Source: Gemmatimonadota bacterium (GTDB taxonomy: Bacteria > Latescibacterota > UBA2968 > UBA8231). Taken from it: a stretch of 46,798 bases of DNA. Within the stretch, counting starts at the first letter, position 1; every line of letters starts with the position of its first letter. The position numbers and the translations under genes are program-made. The notes under the pieces were generated by a model that saw nothing but the letters and a program-made list of their open reading frames with translations, searched no databases and had not been told where the DNA came from. This document shows positions 25,572-35,420 of this stretch, piece after piece. The stretch lies in NCBI GenBank assembly GCA_018672475.1, contig JABHFS010000131.1:1-46798 (forward strand), written 5' to 3'.

Positions 25572-27338
25572 TCAATCCACCTTATCGTTGCCCTTGTATT
25601 GCAACTGGTGCAGCCTATAATAGATTCCGCCCATCTCCAGCAATTCCTCGTGCCGCCCCTGCTCGCGGACCCGACCGTGGTGCAAGACGAGTATCTTGTC
25701 GGCCTTGCGGATCGTCGACAGGCGGTGCGCAACCACGATCGACGTGCGGTCCCGCATCAATTTGACCAACGCCTCTTGGATCAACATCTCGGTCTCGGTG
25801 TCAATATTGGCGGTAGCCTCGTCTAACACCAGAATATCCGGCTCGGCAGCAAGCGCCCGAGCGAAGGCCAATAGCTGCCGTTGGCCCGAAGAAAAAGAGG
25901 CCCCGCGTTCGGCTACCGCATGCGCGTAGCCGTCAGACAAAGCGGTGATAAAACCGTCGGCATTGACGCCTTGCGCCGCCCGCGTCACTTGCTCGTGGGT
26001 GATTTGCGGCTGGCCGAGGCTAATATTGCGCTCTATATCACCGGCAAAAAGAAATACGTCTTGTTGCACTACACCGATACGCCTTCTAAGCGCTTCGAGG
26101 TCCCACTCGCGAATATCGACGCCATCGACTAGGATCGCCCCGCGCTGGATCTCGTAAAAGCGGCCGATCAAATTGATGATCGTGCTCTTGCCTGCACCGG
26201 TCGCGCCGACTAGCGCGATCGCCTGCCCCGGTGCGGCCTGAAAAGAGACGTCCTGCAAAACCCAATTCTCATCCTCATAAGCGAAGAAGACCTCGCGGAA
26301 TTCAATTTCACCGCGCACCCGCTCGGCGCTAAAACCACCGCCCTTAGGTTCCGGTTCTGTATCGAGTAGCTCGAAAATGCGCTCGGACGAGGCCATCGCA
26401 ACCTGGAAGGTACCGAAGCGTTCAGCGATATTGCGGATCGGCCAGAAAAAACGTGGCACGTACTGCAACATTGCAACCAGTACCCCCCACTGAATTTCAT
26501 CGCGCAAAACCTGGCCACCGCCGTACCACAAGACCAGCGCTGTCAGCATCGCCCCGCCGAATTCCATAAAGGGGAAATAAATACAGTGGTACCATGTGCT
26601 GTGCATGCGCAGACCGAGATACGCTTCGTTGGACTCCTCAAACAACCCGGCGCGGCGCTCTTCACAGCCAAAGAGCTGCACCACTTCCATGCCCGAGATC
26701 GTCTCCTGTAATGAAGCGCTGAATTCGCCAAAGCGGACCCTTGCCTCCCGAAACGACTCAATGGTCTTGCTCTGCAACCACAAAGTCGCTGCAAACGCCA
26801 GCGGCAACGCCGCGGCGGTTATCGCGCCGAGCTCGACATCCATATAGAAGATATAGGCCAAGATCGCGAGCACCGTACAAAGCTCGCTCAGCATCGACAC
26901 CACTCCATTGGTAAATAATTCATTGAGCGCATCGACATCATTGGTATTGCGGGCCATCAGCCGGCCCACCGGCGTGCGATCGAAAAAGCCCAACGGCAAA
27001 CGCTGCAAGTGGCTGAATAACGCGACGCGCACGTCGCGCATCGCCCATTGGCCGACCATACTCGTCATCCAGCTCTGCGCGTAACCGAGCGCGAACTGCA
27101 GCACCAACAACCCGATAAAGAGCAAGATGACCTCCCCCAGCCCCTCGGCATTGCCGGGCAGGATATACCCGTCGACCGCGACCTTGGTCAAATAGGGACC
27201 GGCCTGCTGTATCACCGAAGCCATAAAAATCAACGCGAAGGTCAGCCCGACCCAAGCGCCATAGGGCCGCAAATAGCCCAATAACCGCGCCGTTAACTTC
27301 AGATCAAAATTCTTGCTGCCCAGCTCTTCTTCTTCCAT
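25572..27338 (-). CDS. ABC exporter half-transporter, catalytic-site subunit (BmrD/YheH-like)
   Basis: A 588-residue half-transporter: six membrane helices (about 25-310) and a C-terminal ATPase. Walker A is GATGAGKST (378-386), Walker B ends ILVLDEATANID with catalytic E507, and the signature motif is degenerate (FSSGQ, 482-486, instead of LSGGQ). This is the pattern of the YheH/BmrD subunit of heterodimeric multidrug exporters: its Walker B works with the partner's LSGGQ in the one active site. Its ATG overlaps the stop of the partner gene upstream by one base (TAATG at 27336-27340), so translation is coupled. The heterodimer should export lipophilic compounds or lipids from the inner membrane. 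Confidence 0.93.
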   Translation of the reverse strand: MEEEELGSKNFDLKLTARLLGYLRPYGAWVGLTFALIFMASVIQQAGPYLTKVAVDGYILPGNAEGLGEVILLFIGLLVLQFALGYAQSWMTSMVGQWAMRDVRVALFSHLQRLPLGFFDRTPVGRLMARNTNDVDALNELFTNGVVSMLSELCTVLAILAYIFYMDVELGAITAAALPLAFAATLWLQSKTIESFREARVRFGEFSASLQETISGMEVVQLFGCEERRAGLFEESNEAYLGLRMHSTWYHCIYFPFMEFGGAMLTALVLWYGGGQVLRDEIQWGVLVAMLQYVPRFFWPIRNIAERFGTFQVAMASSERIFELLDTEPEPKGGGFSAERVRGEIEFREVFFAYEDENWVLQDVSFQAAPGQAIALVGATGAGKSTIINLIGRFYEIQRGAILVDGVDIREWDLEALRRRIGVVQQDVFLFAGDIERNISLGQPQITHEQVTRAAQGVNADGFITALSDGYAHAVAERGASFSSGQRQLLAFARALAAEPDILVLDEATANIDTETEMLIQEALVKLMRDRTSIVVAHRLSTIRKADKILVLHHGRVREQGRHEELLEMGGIYYRLHQLQYKGNDKVD

Positions 27339-29104
27339 TAAAGCTCGCTCAATTCCTCGCTGAGATGCTGTCGATTGTACATGTCGGCATAAATTCCGTT
27401 GTGCGCAACCAGCTGTTCGTGCGTCCCCTCTTCGGCGATATGCCCCTCTTCAAGCACCACGATATGGTCGGCGTGTTGCACCGTGGAGATCCGGTGGGCA
27501 ATTAGGATCGTAGTGCGATCTCGCATCACATCCCGCAACCCCTTGAGAATCTCTTCTTCGGTGTGCGCGTCGACGCTCGCCAGTGCGTCGTCGAGAATTA
27601 GGATCCGTGGATCGCGCACAATCGCCCTGGCCAGCGCCGTGCGCTGCTTTTGTCCGCCCGACAAAGTAATCCCCCGCTCGCCGACGACCGTCTCCATACC
27701 CCCGGGGAACCTCTCCAGATCCGCCGTCAAGCGAGCGATTCCGGCCGCGCGGTCCGCCGCCTCAGACTCGGCACCCAGCGCGATATTCTCACGCAGTGAA
27801 TCGGAGAATAGAAAAGAATCCTGGGGCACATAGCCGATCGCCGCGCGCAGGCGCACAAGTGGGATTTCCTCGATCGGCACCCCATCGATCAACACCTGCC
27901 CCGCACCAGCCCGAATCAGGCTGGGCACCAGCCGTGCGATCGTCGTCTTGCCCGAGCCGACCCGACCAACCACCGCCAACGTACCGCCGGCCGGCACGCG
28001 AATATTGACATCGCGCAACACGGGCTGGTCCTCGTAGGCAAAATCGGCGTGGCGAAATTCTATCTCACCGCGAATCGGCTCGGCCTCCCCCACCAATCCC
28101 TGCCCCGCCTGCGGCTCGGCGGCGAAGATTTCCTCCAACCGCCCGAGCGAAGCCCGACAACGCTGATATTCATCGACGATCCACCCCAAGAGCATCATTG
28201 GCATGCCCAACCGGGTCAGATAGGCATTGAACGCAACAAAGGCGCCCAAACTCAACGCCCCATCGATGACCCGCAATCCACCCAACCACAAAATCACCAC
28301 CATCGACACGCCATTGAGCAGAAAGGTGAAGGGGAAAAACAGGCTGCGCAGTTTGACCAGCCGTCGATTTTCATCGACATAGGCTTTGTTGGTCTCGACG
28401 AAACGTCCGATTTCACCGTCCGCCAACGCGAAGGCCTTGACCACCCGCATACCCGTCAGATTCTCCTGGATCTGGCTGCTCATCGCCCCGAACTGATCCT
28501 GCACTCGGCGAAAGCCTCGGTGTACCCGGCGCCCGACCCAACGGGTAAGTAGAATCATGACCGGCATCGGCAATAGCGCCAACAGGGCCAGTTCCCAATC
28601 GATCCTGCACATCAACGCCAGGCTCAACACCAAGGTCAGCACCCCGAAGATCGCCATGCGCAATCCAAAGAAGAGAAAGCGTTGTATCGACTCGACATCG
28701 TTGCTCGCCCGTGCCACCAGATCGCCCGCCCGCTCACCGTGAAAAAAAGATAGCGGCAAGGTGAGCAGATGACGAATATAGCGCTGCCGCAAATCGCGCT
28801 CGACCAGACGCGACATCGCCCCGAATTGCCAGCGCATCCCGATGGACATAAGCCATTCGATCAACGCGAGGCCGGCGATAACACTGGCAAAAAAGACGAT
28901 ATCCCCCATAACGCCATCGGTGTAAAATTCCGCGCCCGTACCCTGCACGCCCGCCTCTATCGTATCGACGGCCCCCTTGATCAACATCGGCATTGAAAGC
29001 GCGATCGCCTGCGTGCAAAGCAGCCAAAAAAAACCGATCGCGACCCGTCTTTTATAAGGGGCTAAATACGGGGCGAATATCTTGAATGGATTAGCTGAAA
29101 CCAT
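27338..29104 (-). CDS. ABC exporter half-transporter, degenerate-site subunit (BmrC/YheI-like)
   Basis: A 588-residue partner of the gene at 25572-27338. Six membrane helices are followed by an ATPase domain with Walker A GRVGSGKTT (380-388), a canonical signature LSGGQ (481-485), and Walker B ILILDDALASVD, in which the catalytic Glu is replaced by D506. LDD is the hallmark of the non-catalytic subunit in heterodimeric exporters such as BmrC or TM287. Together the two chains make one working and one degenerate nucleotide site. The upstream 2-hydroxyacid dehydrogenase relic ends 12 bases before the start and does not look functionally linked. Confidence 0.93.
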   Translation of the reverse strand: MVSANPFKIFAPYLAPYKRRVAIGFFWLLCTQAIALSMPMLIKGAVDTIEAGVQGTGAEFYTDGVMGDIVFFASVIAGLALIEWLMSIGMRWQFGAMSRLVERDLRQRYIRHLLTLPLSFFHGERAGDLVARASNDVESIQRFLFFGLRMAIFGVLTLVLSLALMCRIDWELALLALLPMPVMILLTRWVGRRVHRGFRRVQDQFGAMSSQIQENLTGMRVVKAFALADGEIGRFVETNKAYVDENRRLVKLRSLFFPFTFLLNGVSMVVILWLGGLRVIDGALSLGAFVAFNAYLTRLGMPMMLLGWIVDEYQRCRASLGRLEEIFAAEPQAGQGLVGEAEPIRGEIEFRHADFAYEDQPVLRDVNIRVPAGGTLAVVGRVGSGKTTIARLVPSLIRAGAGQVLIDGVPIEEIPLVRLRAAIGYVPQDSFLFSDSLRENIALGAESEAADRAAGIARLTADLERFPGGMETVVGERGITLSGGQKQRTALARAIVRDPRILILDDALASVDAHTEEEILKGLRDVMRDRTTILIAHRISTVQHADHIVVLEEGHIAEEGTHEQLVAHNGIYADMYNRQHLSEELSEL

Positions 29105-29115
29105 ATAGTTATTTA

Positions 29116-29480
29116 TTACTTTCTCCGTCGACCCAAGACTTCTTCGTTTATCACATTCGTCGGCGCACCCGCCATCCAGGCGCGCAAATCATCCACCGAC
29201 GCCTCGTAAAACGGCCGCAGCATCGCCCCAGTATTATAAACCGAGGTGCGGCGTCAACAACACATTCTCCAGAGCCAATAAAGCACGATCGTCCGGCAGG
29301 GGCTCCTGCTCGTAGACATCCAGTGCCGCGCCGGCGATTACACCATCTTTAAGCGCGGCGACCAGCGCGGCCTCTTCGACGATGGCCCCACGCGCCGTAT
29401 TAACCAGAAAGGCCGACCGTCGCATCAAACCCAACTGCCGCGCCTTAACTAGTCCACGGCTCTGATCCGAAAGAATCACC
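29116..29480 (-). pseudogene. D-2-hydroxyacid dehydrogenase relic
   Basis: The minus strand reads ILSDQSRGLVKARQLGLMRR, SAFLVNTARGAIVEEAALV and AGAALDVYEQEPLPDD up to LLTPHLG, the NAD-binding domain of D-isomer-specific 2-hydroxyacid dehydrogenases (such as phosphoglycerate dehydrogenase). After HLG an extra T near 29237 causes a stop. One frame over, the expected ending continues as YNTGAMLRPFYEASVDDLRA and stops at 29116. The first roughly 190 residues are missing, replaced by unrelated codons (frame open to 29593). The retained catalytic residues include the Arg-equivalent in NTARG, the Glu in YEQEP and the His in PHLG. Confidence 0.85.
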
Positions 29481-29601
29481 TGGATCAACAGGATCTCTAG
29501 ATAGACACCCCTCGGAGGATCACAGGATGTGATCCGATAATAAGCGAAGGCAGCCTCCCCTCGTCCCAACCGTTCACTACCTGCTATAACCAATACAGAC
29601 T

Positions 29602-31902
29602 CTAATAAACTACGGCAACAGACCGAACCGCACGCCCATCCCCCGATTCGGCCCGCAAATCGACATCGAACAAATAAAGACCCGGCGCGACCACTAGCCC
29701 GCGCGCATCGCGTCCGTCCCAGCGATACGCGACCACCCCCCGATGCCCATCACGCGCCAGTTCGGCGATTAACCGCCCGGCCAAGTCGCGTATCTTCACC
29801 TGCGGTTGCGCGACCTGCGCCTTGAGTATGGCAAAGCGGATCTCGACCGTATCGTTGATGCCGTCATTATTGGGAGAAAAAACGGCAGGGTACACTTCTA
29901 GGTTACCGATCAGCTTATCACGGCCGATCAGCTCCGGCAGAAAAACCACATCGGCATAGCGTTCGATCGGATTAACGAATTGCCATATATCGCTCCGTCG
30001 CGTATCGCCCAAATGCAACGAAAAAACCGTGGCATTGCGCAAGACCCCAACCGCAAAGCCAATGCGCACCGAGTCATTTCGAACCGGCGCGGGCAACGTG
30101 ATAAACAATAGCGAGTCGGCTTCTACCCGCACTTCGACCGGCGTAACCCTCTTACCCCCGACCGCAACGGTCACCGCTTCGACCGCGATCGGCCCCGGCA
30201 CTTCCATGCGCAAACGGTCAAAACCGCGATCCTGTCCATCGCCGCTCGGCCATAAGCCATAGGAAAAACGCACGCTTTGATTGGGTGCGGCCTGGCGCGG
30301 CAAGATCCGGCCCTGTGCCCGCTGGACCAGCGCGTCGGAAAAATCCAGCGACAGCGATCGCAACACGGGTGTCACCTGCGGGTTCTCGGTCGAAAGAATT
30401 GCCTCCAGTTGCAATAAGCGGGCCGGCGTCACCGACTTAAACGGCTCGCCGGATACCTGGTAGATATTGCTCCATTCATCCCAATCGCCCCCCGTAACGA
30501 CCGTCGAATCGATCGGACCGCGCAGCACTTTCGGCAAGTTCGTCCAGCTGAGTTGCGAAATAATTTCGCCTTTGCGGTCGTAGAAGGCATATTCCTGCCG
30601 TAGCGAATTTCCGGAGCGCGACCGGAGCCGTATCCGAGTGCCCGGCGGCAATTCTGCGTCCCAAGACATGCCGGCGACGGCCTTCTGCCGATTATCGCCC
30701 GCAACCTGGCCCAGGTCGATAAAGTCCGAGCGCAATACCACCTCGGCCGGATGCCCGATCGCATAGACCATCAACTCACCGACGCCCCCGCCCCACGACA
30801 GGCCATCGAGCGCATGCACGATCAGGTGGCGGATTTTACGGGGTGCAAAAGCATAATAAAAATGCGAATACCCGGAACTGGTTTCGCCATTGGGCAAGGG
30901 TGGTTGCAAGCCCGCATTTTCGCCCTCGGCAAAAAAGCGCTGCGCCAAAGTAAGGCCGAATCCGGCCCGCATCGGCGAAAGGAAAACGCGGTCGACCCAA
31001 AAGGTCGCGCCCAAATCCAGTTGCATCCACATACTACTCGCCCGCCAACTCTCCGCGATAATTCCACGGCGAAACGCCACCTGCGTATCCATATCGCCGT
31101 CGACCGCGTTCTCCATGCTGCGCGCCTGCTCTCCACTGCGCAGCCCACCGCCGCGCGCTGCGGCCCCCGGCGCGACATTGCCGACAACCGCCATAACTTC
31201 GATCTCGGCCAAGGCGGCGTCCTCGCTCAGCGCGTCCGCTTCGAGCCGCACGTATTGCACCGGCAGAAAAGCGCCTACCGCCGCCAGATCCACGCTCGCA
31301 TCCAACGCCTGTAGCGTATCGGCCCGCTCGTAAGCCAGCGGTATACGGATCTCGGTCTGCCGATTGGGTAAACTTGTGCTATACACTTCCTGGTGAATAA
31401 AAATATCGTCGCTGCGGCCCCTGAACCGCCGGCCGTCGCTGGTGAATATCTTAAACTGGCGGAAAGGTCTTGCCCCCGGACGATCGGGAAAACGCACCAC
31501 GACTTCCTGCGCCAATACCACCCGCCCAAGATCGATTTCGATCAACCAATTGCGCGCCCCATCGGCCGGGTCCGGCTGCCATATCGTCTGCATGTCGCCA
31601 TCGATGGCGCGTACGGCGGCCGCGCGATTGGATCGCACCTGCCATATGCCGCCGCGTACGATCTCCCGCTCTTTCGTCTGGTGCCGATACGCCCCGGCAT
31701 CGCCCACCGCGTTGACTTGCCGTTCAAAACGCTGTAGGCGCAAAGCGCCTTCTGCGTCAAATTCCACCACGCCCGCAGGTATGTGCCACACCCGCCAAGC
31801 TTCGGCCGAATCGAAGCGCAACTCCTCCGCCTCAGCATCCAACAGCACACCACAGCAGGTCAGGATCAGCACGATATTCAGCGCAGGAGAACGTTGCTGC
31901 AT
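29602..31902 (-). CDS. Secreted discoidin-like protein with FlgD-type C-terminal domain
   Basis: A 766-residue exported protein. AGGA lies 7 bases before ATG at 31902. Residues 1-25 are a signal peptide ending near DAEAEE. Residues about 80-240 and 255-390 look like F5/8 type C (discoidin) folds: AIDGDMQTIWQPDPADGARN with IDLGRVVLAQEVVVRFPD, and AVDGDMDTQVAFR with QLDLGATFWVDRVFLSP. The C-terminus NLEVYPAVFSPNNDGINDTV, KIRDLAGRLIAEL and YRWDGRDARGLVVAPGLYLF is a FlgD Ig-like or gliding-type sorting module. It is probably a cell-surface sugar-binding protein, exported through a C-terminal signal. No enzymatic motif was seen. Confidence 0.85.
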   Translation of the reverse strand: MQQRSPALNIVLILTCCGVLLDAEAEELRFDSAEAWRVWHIPAGVVEFDAEGALRLQRFERQVNAVGDAGAYRHQTKEREIVRGGIWQVRSNRAAAVRAIDGDMQTIWQPDPADGARNWLIEIDLGRVVLAQEVVVRFPDRPGARPFRQFKIFTSDGRRFRGRSDDIFIHQEVYSTSLPNRQTEIRIPLAYERADTLQALDASVDLAAVGAFLPVQYVRLEADALSEDAALAEIEVMAVVGNVAPGAAARGGGLRSGEQARSMENAVDGDMDTQVAFRRGIIAESWRASSMWMQLDLGATFWVDRVFLSPMRAGFGLTLAQRFFAEGENAGLQPPLPNGETSSGYSHFYYAFAPRKIRHLIVHALDGLSWGGGVGELMVYAIGHPAEVVLRSDFIDLGQVAGDNRQKAVAGMSWDAELPPGTRIRLRSRSGNSLRQEYAFYDRKGEIISQLSWTNLPKVLRGPIDSTVVTGGDWDEWSNIYQVSGEPFKSVTPARLLQLEAILSTENPQVTPVLRSLSLDFSDALVQRAQGRILPRQAAPNQSVRFSYGLWPSGDGQDRGFDRLRMEVPGPIAVEAVTVAVGGKRVTPVEVRVEADSLLFITLPAPVRNDSVRIGFAVGVLRNATVFSLHLGDTRRSDIWQFVNPIERYADVVFLPELIGRDKLIGNLEVYPAVFSPNNDGINDTVEIRFAILKAQVAQPQVKIRDLAGRLIAELARDGHRGVVAYRWDGRDARGLVVAPGLYLFDVDLRAESGDGRAVRSVAVVY

Positions 31903-32000
31903 ATTTTTCCTGAGCCTTGGCGGAGAATCATATTATTAAAATGGCGATACATGCAACACCTGTGCGAACGCGTTGTCCTGGAGACAGCAACCATAAGCCA

Positions 32001-33113
32001 TCATGTGATATACGTCTGCAAGAAGGAGACAAAAGCCAACATCAAGAATAACACAGCAAGTATGAGCAATAGCAGGATGTCGGTACTGCGGGCCGCAAGC
32101 CGGCCTTCAAGACTTTCCGCCCGAAAAGAAAACACCGGCATGTCTTCAATAGAGTATTCTTCGCCCTGGGCCTGTCCCCCCCCCGAAATCACCGCCACCG
32201 TCCCCACTTTTCTCATCTACGTACAGGCTGAACTGGCGTTGATATGCCCTGAGGCCATTGATCAACTGTTGCTCATGGCGCACTCCGGTCTCACCGATAT
32301 CCGTATTGGCGTACACATAGGCCGCCACCGGTGAAATCCGCGTCAGGTTGCGCGCGGTATCCATCTGCCGCCGCAATTGGCGCTCAAAATCGCGGATGAT
32401 CTTCTCGCTCGCCACATTGATATCTGCCTGGAGTTTTTCGCGCGCGTGTTGCATTTCTTCGCGCAATTCGCGCCGTTGCTCATCGCTCATACCACGCATC
32501 CGTCCCCGTCCGCCACGCCACTGCCCGCGATACTGCTCGTTGAGTCCCCTGGTGCTCTCGGCCATCTTGCGTTCTATTTCGCCCACATCGGGTACGGGGT
32601 TGATAATCTCCGCGAGAAAGGGGCCGGCGTTGGGCAATACCAGCGCCAACAGCACCCACAGCGCCAGCAGACTCAAAATAGCCGTCGACGGAACGCCGCG
32701 TCCGCACCGAGACCAATAAGCCGATGGAGAACATCACCGCGATCAACAACAGGGACACTGCGCCGGTGACCATAAACGCCTGCCCGTTCTGCCCCTCAAA
32801 GGGAATATCGCTCGACAAGCTGATCAACAGCGCGCTGACTAGCAAGGAGACAATAAAAGGCAACGCCAGACTCAAATAACCGTCGATCCACCTTGGTCCC
32901 GCCCCACATCAGCCTGCGGAAGTCGGTCCCCTCCTTCAGCTTCTCCTCTTGCGCGCGTTTTGCCTCGCTGTAGTTGGCCAGTTGACGATCGTAATTGAGC
33001 GCGATGAGTTGGACCGAGCTTACGATCAGCACAAAGAACAACACAAGGGTCAACAAAAAGCGATAGCTGAGGACGTGGCCGCGTATTTCCTTGCCGATCA
33101 ATAGCTTCAACAT
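32001..33113 (-). pseudogene. ABC-2 type permease pseudogene
   Basis: Four successive minus-strand frames together give one permease: MLKLLIGKEIRGHVLSYRFL and LIVSSVQLIALNYDRQLANY up to MWGGTKVD (33113 to about 32890), then GYLSLALPFIVSLLVSALL to VRTRRSV (about 32880-32690), then LLALWVLLALVLPNAGPFLA and VPDVGEIERKMAE (32670-32170), then a tail RLAARSTDILLLLILAVLFL (to 32001). This is the order of gliding/Nos-type ABC-2 permeases (DUF3526-like). About 100 residues between GGTKVD and GYLSL are deleted and at least three frameshifts remain. No ATPase gene adjoins it. Confidence 0.82.
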
Positions 33114-33223
33114 CGCATATTATCCGCGCCATACACCTGCGCTATTATGGGTCTCTATATCACCTTTATTATATAGGCCCTTGAACCACAAACACACCAC
33201 CAACGACATCTTCCACAACAGCC

Positions 33224-35356
33224 CTAATCCGGCAGTGCGAAGGCCGCGTAGACATCCGAACTCGGCCGCTCGACTTTACCGCCACCACAGGCAATGACCA
33301 CATACTGTTTGCCATTGACCGCATAAATACTGGGCGTCGCGAAACCGGAAGCGGGCAAATCGGCCTCCCATAGGATCTGCCCCGTATCCTGATCAAAGGC
33401 CCTGATCTTCTCGTCCGCCGACGCCGCGATAAACAATAAACCCGATGCGGTGACGGCCGGACCGCCAAAATTCTTGGTGCCCGTCGGCGCAATGCCCCGC
33501 TTCGTCAGTTCCTCTATTTCCCCCAGCGGCACTTGCCAACGGATCACGCCCTCGTTCAAGTCGATCGCGCTCAACGTGCCCCAAGGCGGCTTGATCGCCG
33601 GATACCCCTGTGAGTCGCTGAACAAAGACTTGCTCGTGTGATTATAGATAAACTCTTCCGGATTATCGATCTCGTCCTGGTTGACAGCGGTTGAGGTATC
33701 GAGCAGAAAAGTCGCCAGCGACTCAAAACGTCCGGGTCGACGAAAGAGCCAAGGACTGGCCTCCATCCGCCCGCGCCCCTCCCTAATAATCGTCGCCAAC
33801 TCCTGCTCACTCATCCGCCCGCCAAGACCGAGCAATGGCGGAGTATAGCCCATATGCGTCCCCCCCATGCGGTCCATTGCGTGGCAACTACTGCAGCGCC
33901 GGGCATATTCGTTGCGCCCCTTTTTAAACGGCGTCATCTCCTGCGAGTCATCCAGCTTTATCATCGCTAAGGTATAGGGAATTTCATTGGCGTTGATAAA
34001 GAGCGTGCCGCTTTGCGGGTCATAGGCGGCCCCACCCCATTCGGCCCCGCCCTCAAACCCCGGCATAATTACCGTCGTCTGCTGACCAAAGGGGATAAAG
34101 TCCTCACCGTAGCGCATATTCTTCATCTGTAAGGCGACCTGCGCGGTAGCTTGCGGCGAGATATCGGTGATATCATCTTGCGTCATATGCGTGCGGGTAA
34201 AGGGCGGCGGCTTACTAGGTATCGGCTGCGTCGGCCAGGCTTCTTCCCCTTCCAAGTCCGACGAAGGCACCGGCACTTCTTCGACGGGGAACAAGGGCTC
34301 ACCCGTTTCGCGGTCCAGCAAAAATAGATACCCCGTCTTGGTGACCTGCGCGACCGCGTCAACGCTACGACCCTCGTGCTGCACCGTGACCAGATTGGGC
34401 TGCGCCGGTAGATCCATATCCCACATATCGTGGTGAATCGTCTGATAGTGCCAAACTCGTTCGCCGGTCGCAGCCTTCAGCGCGACCACGCAATTGGCAA
34501 AAAGATTCTGCCCCACCCGATCTCCGCCATAAAAATCATAGGCCGCCGACCCCGTCGGCGCGAAGACCATCCCCCGCTCCACATCTAGACTAAATCCGGC
34601 CCAGGCATTGGCCGCACCGACGGTTTCCCGCGCGTTCTCGGGCCAGGTCTCCGCACCGTATTCCCCAGCAGCGGGAATAGTGCGAAAGCTCCACGCCAAC
34701 TCACCCGTACGCACATTGTAAGCGCGAATATCCCCAGGCGGCACGCCCCGGCCGTCGGAAAGCATCCCGCCGACGATATAGAGATTCTTGTAGATTACGC
34801 CGGGTGTCGTGAAAGTAAACCATATCGACTCGGGGTCCCTTTCCAAGCCTACGCGCAAATCGACGACGCCATCGTCGCCAAAGCTCTTAATCGCCTCGCC
34901 GGTTATCGGATCGAGCGCCTGCAGGCGATGGGACATGCCCACCAGCAACCTAGACTCTTCGCCATCGCGCCAATAGGCCATGCCACGGACTCGGCCAGGC
35001 CAGCGGTAGCCGGTCGCGCCATTATACCCGTCGTAGCGCCAAAGCTCTTCACCGGTCGCCGCGTCAACGGCAAAGAAAAAGCCGTCCGGTGCTACCCCGT
35101 AAAGCCGACCGTCGACGACCAACGGGTTGCACTGCAGATCGGAATCCTCCTCGACCGGCGCTTCACTCGAATCATAGACCCAAGCCAACTGCAACTGCCC
35201 AACATTTTCCCGGGTGATCTGGTCTAACACCGAGTAGTGCGAAGCAGTGGGGTCACCGTGGAAAGTCGACCAATCTTGCCCGGCAAATTTCGCACTCGAT
35301 GGCCAGGCGCCGGCCAGTGCGACGAGAAAGACAAATTTTGTCAATCTAAGATTCAT
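33224..35356 (-). CDS. PQQ-dependent dehydrogenase with inserted cytochrome c motif
   Basis: A 710-residue periplasmic quinoprotein of the membrane-free glucose/alcohol dehydrogenase type. AGGA lies about 8 bases before ATG. The signal peptide is MNLRLTKFVFLVALAGAWPS. WSTFHGDPTASHYSVLDQIT starts the eight-bladed propeller, DAATGEELWRYDG and GQILWEADLPASG are blade repeats, and NLVTVQHEGR and DLPAQPN lie in the PQQ region. A haem site C488-S-S-C491-H492 sits in an insert between blades (FKKGRNEYARRCSSCHAM), so it may pass electrons internally. The paralogue at 20746-21391 is broken, leaving this as the only intact copy. PQQ synthesis genes are not in the window. The sugar oxidised is unknown. 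Confidence 0.92.
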   Translation of the reverse strand: MNLRLTKFVFLVALAGAWPSSAKFAGQDWSTFHGDPTASHYSVLDQITRENVGQLQLAWVYDSSEAPVEEDSDLQCNPLVVDGRLYGVAPDGFFFAVDAATGEELWRYDGYNGATGYRWPGRVRGMAYWRDGEESRLLVGMSHRLQALDPITGEAIKSFGDDGVVDLRVGLERDPESIWFTFTTPGVIYKNLYIVGGMLSDGRGVPPGDIRAYNVRTGELAWSFRTIPAAGEYGAETWPENARETVGAANAWAGFSLDVERGMVFAPTGSAAYDFYGGDRVGQNLFANCVVALKAATGERVWHYQTIHHDMWDMDLPAQPNLVTVQHEGRSVDAVAQVTKTGYLFLLDRETGEPLFPVEEVPVPSSDLEGEEAWPTQPIPSKPPPFTRTHMTQDDITDISPQATAQVALQMKNMRYGEDFIPFGQQTTVIMPGFEGGAEWGGAAYDPQSGTLFINANEIPYTLAMIKLDDSQEMTPFKKGRNEYARRCSSCHAMDRMGGTHMGYTPPLLGLGGRMSEQELATIIREGRGRMEASPWLFRRPGRFESLATFLLDTSTAVNQDEIDNPEEFIYNHTSKSLFSDSQGYPAIKPPWGTLSAIDLNEGVIRWQVPLGEIEELTKRGIAPTGTKNFGGPAVTASGLLFIAASADEKIRAFDQDTGQILWEADLPASGFATPSIYAVNGKQYVVIACGGGKVERPSSDVYAAFALPD

Positions 35357-35420
35357 TTACTATCCTGCCCTTATCATATATAAATCGAACGCGGAGACCA
35401 CAGGGCCAAGTCGGTCAAGT

